A stretch of 19,641 nt of DNA from Terrimesophilobacter sp039923755 (lineage in GTDB: Bacteria > Actinomycetota > Actinomycetes > Actinomycetales > Microbacteriaceae). The stretch is from positions 1-19,641 of the forward strand of contig JBDTCD010000116.1 of the NCBI GenBank assembly GCA_039923755.1. The letters are read 5' to 3'. Under the pieces are notes generated by a model. That model was not told the DNA's origin and made no database searches. It was given only the letters and a program-made list of their open reading frames with translations. Numbering within the stretch: position 1 is the first letter of the stretch; every line of letters starts with the position of its first letter. A program made the translations under genes and the position numbers. Shown here piece by piece: positions 16,282 to 19,641 of this stretch.

Positions 16282-16694
16282 GCAGGTACCTCCAGTGCGG
16301 CGAGCTGCGTATTGACGCGTTTCGGTACGGTGCGCTCGTAGAAGAACGACAGGAGCGGAACGACGCCGCCAAGTGCAATGAGCAGGAACCGCGCGAAGGT
16401 CCAGCCCATGAGGCGCCACAGCACGAAATCGCATCCGAGATAAATGACGTAGAGCCAGCCGTGAATGATGAGGATGATGGTGGAGAGGTTGATGGCTGTG
16501 ATCGCGTCTTTCGGCGTGAGCGCGAGGAACCCGTAGGGGCCGCCGAGTTCAATGTCAACACCGAACCCGTAACGGAGCACCATCATGCCGCAGAGCAGCA
16601 GCAGGAAGGATCCGGTGACGATCGCCGACACCTTGTACACGGAGAGGGTTTTACGGATGCGGGGGACGTCGGCCGGTCGGGGCAGCAAGGGCAT
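16278..16694 (-). CDS. DUF3817 membrane protein
   Basis: The product has 138 residues and three to four membrane segments, near 18-41 (KVSAIVTGSFLLLLCGMMVL), 68-88 (INLSTIILIIHGWLYVIYLG) and 92-115. The central HGWLYVIYL and C-terminal FYERTVPKRV are typical of the DUF3817 family, often found beside guaA in actinobacteria. Function is unknown. The ATG at 16694 is preceded by AGAGGC, a moderate ribosome binding site. The gene lies 9 bp after SURF1 and overlaps guaA by 4 bp. Confidence 0.86.
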
Positions 16695-16703
16695 GCCTCT
16701 AGT

Positions 16704-17426
16704 TTAGGACCGGTGCTCGCGCTCCCAGACGTCCCTCACGAGCCGCCACCACAGGAAGATGGCGAAGCCGGCGAAGATCACCCATTCGGCGGCGTAGAAG
16801 AGGTTCAGCCAGTTCAGTTCGACATCGGTGATGGGCTTAGGCGCATCGATCTTCACCAGCCCGGCAATCGGGGTGGCAGACACGATGTAGCCGTTATATA
16901 CACCTGCGGAATCCGGTGTCGACCAGATATTGACCATCGCGCCCATCGACAGGGTACTGAGCTTTCCCCCCTGGAAGTCCGCCGTCTGCGGCCCCTCATC
17001 GGCGACGAGCCGCCCCGTCACATGTGCATCGCCACCGCTGAAGGCTAACGCAGCGGTCTCCGCTTCGCTCTTGGATGGCGTCCAGCCGAGTGCGACGGCG
17101 ACTCCGGCACCATCAGCATTAAGGTGGCCGACAACCCAGTATCCGTTGACCCCCCGGTTGAGGCGATCACTAAGCACGATTGTGTCGTGCGGAAGATACG
17201 TGCCACTCACGCTGACGCGTTGGCCGTCGGCAGCCGACCTGAGCGGGACTTGAGGTTTCGCAATCTCAGTAAGCGGGAGGGTGGTCTCCGTGGGGCGTTC
17301 TACGACGGCGCCGGTGCTGACGCTGCGGGAGAGTTGCCACTGGCTGAGGAGGGCGAAGCCTGCTGCAACGGCGAGGGCGAGCAGAAGTGCGGCGATCCAG
17401 CGCGGTCGCAGCGCGATTTTCCACAT
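16704..17426 (-). CDS. SURF1-family cytochrome oxidase assembly protein
   Basis: The product has 240 residues. SURF1 proteins help assemble the haem a3/CuB centre of aa3-type cytochrome oxidase in the membrane. Seen here are a first membrane helix (about 11-28) followed by SQWQLSR (28-34), RVSVSGTYLPHDTIVL, NGYWVVGHL, VALGWTP, DAHVTGRLV, and a second helix within LNLFYAAEWVIFAGFAIFLW (208-227) ending in WWRLVRD. This two-helix layout, with the loop outside, is that of Shy1/SURF1. It is first in the SURF1-DUF3817-guaA-membrane protein cluster. No clear ribosome binding site precedes the ATG. Confidence 0.9.
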   Translation of the reverse strand: MWKIALRPRWIAALLLALAVAAGFALLSQWQLSRSVSTGAVVERPTETTLPLTEIAKPQVPLRSAADGQRVSVSGTYLPHDTIVLSDRLNRGVNGYWVVGHLNADGAGVAVALGWTPSKSEAETAALAFSGGDAHVTGRLVADEGPQTADFQGGKLSTLSMGAMVNIWSTPDSAGVYNGYIVSATPIAGLVKIDAPKPITDVELNWLNLFYAAEWVIFAGFAIFLWWRLVRDVWEREHRS

Positions 17427-17492
17427 GAGGTCGAGGGTTCACATTCCTGATGCCGGCGAAGCAGTCAGTCTACCAAGCGAGCAGTTAACGGG

Positions 17493-17522
17493 AGTGGGGC
17501 CCGCCTTGCGGCGGACCCCACT
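17493..17522 (-). terminator. Hairpin terminator downstream of the surface protein gene
   Basis: AGTGGGGCCCGCC (17493-17505) pairs with GGCGGACCCCACT (17510-17522) around a 4-base loop, with one G-U or mismatched position. On the minus strand the loop is GCAA, a stable GNRA tetraloop. It lies 20 bp past the stop at 17543 and upstream of SURF1. No U-tract follows, as is common in actinobacteria, so termination is probable rather than certain. Confidence 0.7.
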
Positions 17523-17542
17523 GGTTTCCTGTTGTTGTCCTG

Positions 17543-19641
17543 TTACGAGGTCGGCCCGCAGCTGGTCAGGCTTTCTACCGCAGGGCTGAGAACACCGGTT
17601 CCACCTAGCAACACCAAGCTCGTCGCACCGAGGTGGCTGATCGCATCCAGCACGCTTTGCGGGATGCAGGTTGCCTGGCTTACGAACAGCGGAGCACCGT
17701 TGTTACCGGCGATGGCCGCACCCGCCAGGGCATCGGGGAACCCCATGCCTTGCGCGAGGTAGACCGTCGAGGCTGAGGTGAACTCGTCTGCGTTGATCGC
17801 CACCGATGTTGCGTATCGATCAATGCCTCCATTGCGTGTGACGTTGCCGGTTCCGAAGATCGTCCGGACTTGCGCCTCGATGGCCGCACTGACAACCCCG
17901 GCACCGCCGGCGATCTTGATCTTGTCCACTCCGAGATACGTCAACAGGTTCAAGGTTGCCGTATCGACCGAGCTAGCCATTCCGGGGATCAAAACTACCG
18001 GACCACCGAAGTGTGCCGCCGCGGGGGCCGCCGACAGGGCGTCCGGGAAGTCAGTTCCGGTCGCCAGGTAAGCGGTGCCCAGTGAGCCTGGACCCCACGT
18101 GTCGATTGCCAGTGCACGGGACGTCGCGTACCGGTCAATGCCAGCTACACGAGTTACCAACGGGTGGAATGACAGGGCGTTCAACGCGTTTTCCACAGCC
18201 GCGCTCACCGCACCAACACCACCCACAATGACGATCTCCGTCGGGTGCAACCTGTTGAGCTCGGTGACCACGACTGGGGGAAGCGACGCAGGTGCGGTCA
18301 ACAGCAGGGGTGCATGGAAGTGGGCGGCTGCGGGGCCCGCGCTCAACGCGTCGGCGTAACCGAGACCGTTGGCAATGTAGACCTTCGTTGCGGTATTCCA
18401 CTTCTCTGAGATCTTCACTGAAGTCTCATACCGGTCGACACCCGCAAGGCGACTCACGACGAGAGTGCCATTGATAACAGTCACGCCGAGGGACGTTTTC
18501 ATCGCGGTGGTGTAACCCGCCAGTGTGCCGGTTGCCGTTACGACAATGGTCTTGCCCAGGTCACTGGCCGTCGGCGTGTAGGACAACGAAGTCGCACCCG
18601 AGATCGTCGCCCCATTTGCCTTCCACACGTAGGTGAGCGCAACACCTGAAGGAGCCCAGTCTGCAGAATGCAGATCGACATTCAGGGGCTGGCCTATCTT
18701 CCCCGTACCCGTGAGCGTCGGCGTCGCCGGCGTAATGGTTCCCTTCGCAACCGCAGCGGTCGGATCCGACGTGGCCGAGCCCGAAACGTAGTTCAGCTTC
18801 GAGCCGGTCACCGTCACCGTGATGACCGCGCCCGCCTCTGCTGCGGTCAGCGTGTAGGTCGACATTGTCGCACCGGAAATCGTGGTGCCATCCGCCTTCC
18901 ACACGTACGTGAATGTCAGACCCGTCGCAGGTGTCCAGCCCGCTGCGTGCGCGTCAGCCGTAAGTACTTGGTCGACCGTGGGCGTGCCCGAGATCGTCGG
19001 CGTTGCCGCCACGATTACAGGTGACGCAACTGGGCCTACCGGACCGGAGGTTGCAGCAGCTGAAATGTAATCCGTCGCCGAGCCGGTCACCGTGACCGTG
19101 ATCGTCTTGCCAATTTCGTTATCGGTGACCGTGAAAGTTGGCGACGTCGCACCCGAGATCGGGGAACCGTCCGCCTTCCACACGTAGCCATAGGTCAGGC
19201 CCGACGTTGGTGTCCATGTGTCATCGTGCGTGTCCACCGAAAGTGAGCCACCAACGAAGGCACTACCGAGGATCTCCGGCGTTCCCGCCTGGATCTGCGG
19301 AAGCCCAATGGGACCAAACCCGGCGGAGGTTTCGCTCGCCGTGGTGTAACCGGCAAGAGTTCCCGTCACCGTGACGGTGATCGTCTTGCCGTTTTCGGCG
19401 CCAGTGAGAATGTAGGTCGAACCCGTCGCGCTAGTGATGGCTACGTTGTCCGCATACCACTGGTAGGTCAACGCGACTGTACCCGGGGACCAGGCGCCGG
19501 CGTCAGCGGTGAGCGTCTGCCCGACGAGGGGGTTGCCCGAGATGGTGGGAACCGCAGTCGTCAAGGTCGCCGGAGCGATGGTGACACCCAGCGAGGGAAG
19601 CGAGGAGACAGGTGCGTAGTTGGGTGCTGAACCTGTCACCA
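17543..19641 (-). CDS. Surface protein with Ig-like repeats and cell-wall-binding type 2 repeats (N terminus outside window)
   Basis: The frame is open through the right edge, so the start and any signal peptide are missing; 699 residues or fewer are visible. Counting from the codon at 19639, residues 19-383 hold four Ig-like repeats of about 92 residues, each with WxPxxxLTYxYVWKADG, ISGAT, then GKTITVTVTG. Residues 395-694 hold three cell-wall-binding type 2 repeats (PF04122), starting SRLAGVDRYETS, TRVAGIDRYATS and TRNGGIDRYATS, each with a DALSA/GP core and a VGGxGxVS motif. Such repeats attach proteins non-covalently to cell-wall polymers, so this is probably an exported adhesion or surface layer protein. 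C658 and C694 may form a disulfide. A hairpin terminator follows the stop. Confidence 0.9.
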   Translation of the reverse strand, partial: VTGSAPNYAPVSSLPSLGVTIAPATLTTAVPTISGNPLVGQTLTADAGAWSPGTVALTYQWYADNVAITSATGSTYILTGAENGKTITVTVTGTLAGYTTASETSAGFGPIGLPQIQAGTPEILGSAFVGGSLSVDTHDDTWTPTSGLTYGYVWKADGSPISGATSPTFTVTDNEIGKTITVTVTGSATDYISAAATSGPVGPVASPVIVAATPTISGTPTVDQVLTADAHAAGWTPATGLTFTYVWKADGTTISGATMSTYTLTAAEAGAVITVTVTGSKLNYVSGSATSDPTAAVAKGTITPATPTLTGTGKIGQPLNVDLHSADWAPSGVALTYVWKANGATISGATSLSYTPTASDLGKTIVVTATGTLAGYTTAMKTSLGVTVINGTLVVSRLAGVDRYETSVKISEKWNTATKVYIANGLGYADALSAGPAAAHFHAPLLLTAPASLPPVVVTELNRLHPTEIVIVGGVGAVSAAVENALNALSFHPLVTRVAGIDRYATSRALAIDTWGPGSLGTAYLATGTDFPDALSAAPAAAHFGGPVVLIPGMASSVDTATLNLLTYLGVDKIKIAGGAGVVSAAIEAQVRTIFGTGNVTRNGGIDRYATSVAINADEFTSASTVYLAQGMGFPDALAGAAIAGNNGAPLFVSQATCIPQSVLDAISHLGATSLVLLGGTGVLSPAVESLTSCGPTS
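17558..18457 (-). repeat. Three cell-wall-binding type 2 repeat units (coding)
   Basis: Units encode about 95 residues each: about 18457-18170, 18154-17864 and 17842-17558. Each starts with a (V/I)DRY-(A/E)TS motif. The number is three, as usual for a complete CWB2 wall-binding module. Confidence 0.85.
18491..19585 (-). repeat. Four Ig-like repeat units (coding)
   Basis: Units encode about 87-93 residues each: about 19585-19325, 19324-19046, 19045-18767 and 18766-18491. The three nearer the C terminus share a VWKA(D/N)G motif; the first has QWYADN. A further unit probably precedes the edge, since VTGSAPNYAPVSS at the edge resembles the end of a repeat. Confidence 0.8.

Noticed and set aside
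16282..16434. 51-residue N-terminal extension of guaA
   Set aside because: It overlaps DUF3817 in another frame, contains no GuaA sequence, and the GTG at 16281 gives the usual protein start and a 4-bp overlap.
19637..19639. GTG as the start of the surface protein
   Set aside because: The frame continues to the window edge and this Val lies within an apparent Ig-like repeat end, so it is an internal codon.

Overview
The window looks like a chromosomal segment of a high-G+C actinobacterium, most likely of the family Microbacteriaceae. The evidence is the base composition, the GTG starts, the perM/DUF6350-purN-purH and sucCD linkage, the DUF3817-guaA pair, and a PcrA/UvrD helicase of actinobacterial type. 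Gene order from uvrD through sucC, sucD and perM to purN and purH resembles the Mycobacterium tuberculosis segment around Rv0949-Rv0957, with different genes inserted. I saw no rRNA, tRNA, CRISPR array, prophage or intact insertion sequence.

Layout, left to right. Positions 1-2209 (minus strand) hold perM-purN-purH; purH is cut by the left edge and purN/purH overlap by 4 bp. A short region with a perfect 17-bp inverted repeat separates this from sucC-sucD (2419-4567, minus). SucC and SucD are the two subunits of succinyl-CoA synthetase, and a repeated palindromic operator candidate lies just upstream of sucC. A lone MpaB-type oxygenase gene (4784-5548, plus) faces an RNB-domain ribonuclease and a PcrA/UvrD helicase (5629-9550, minus).

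Positions 9551-10902 are the most unusual part. A single gene encodes an AbiEi-like winged-helix domain fused to a DUF559/Vsr-like nuclease fold. It sits between two 82-bp elements that share the same palindromic ends (CCCAAATGAAGG and its complement) but have different interiors. A second motif, CGAAGCAAACC, follows each element. I read this as a repeat-associated accessory gene.

Positions 10903-13587 contain a GlpQ-type glycerophosphodiester phosphodiesterase (minus), which diverges from three plus-strand genes: a zinc-ribbon membrane protein, a polytopic membrane protein and a Bax inhibitor-1/YccA family protein. Positions 13592-17426 (minus) form a tight cluster of SURF1 (cytochrome oxidase assembly), DUF3817, guaA (GMP synthetase) and a membrane-anchored protein with a duplicated extracellular domain; guaA overlaps both of its neighbours by 4 bp. 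The right edge holds the C-terminal 698 residues of a large secreted surface protein with four Ig-like repeats and three cell-wall-binding type 2 repeats.

Most of the window is housekeeping: purine synthesis (purN, purH, guaA), the TCA cycle (sucCD), respiration (SURF1), DNA repair (PcrA) and RNA decay (RNB). The accessory layer is the nuclease-like gene with its repeats, the surface protein, and some unannotated membrane proteins.
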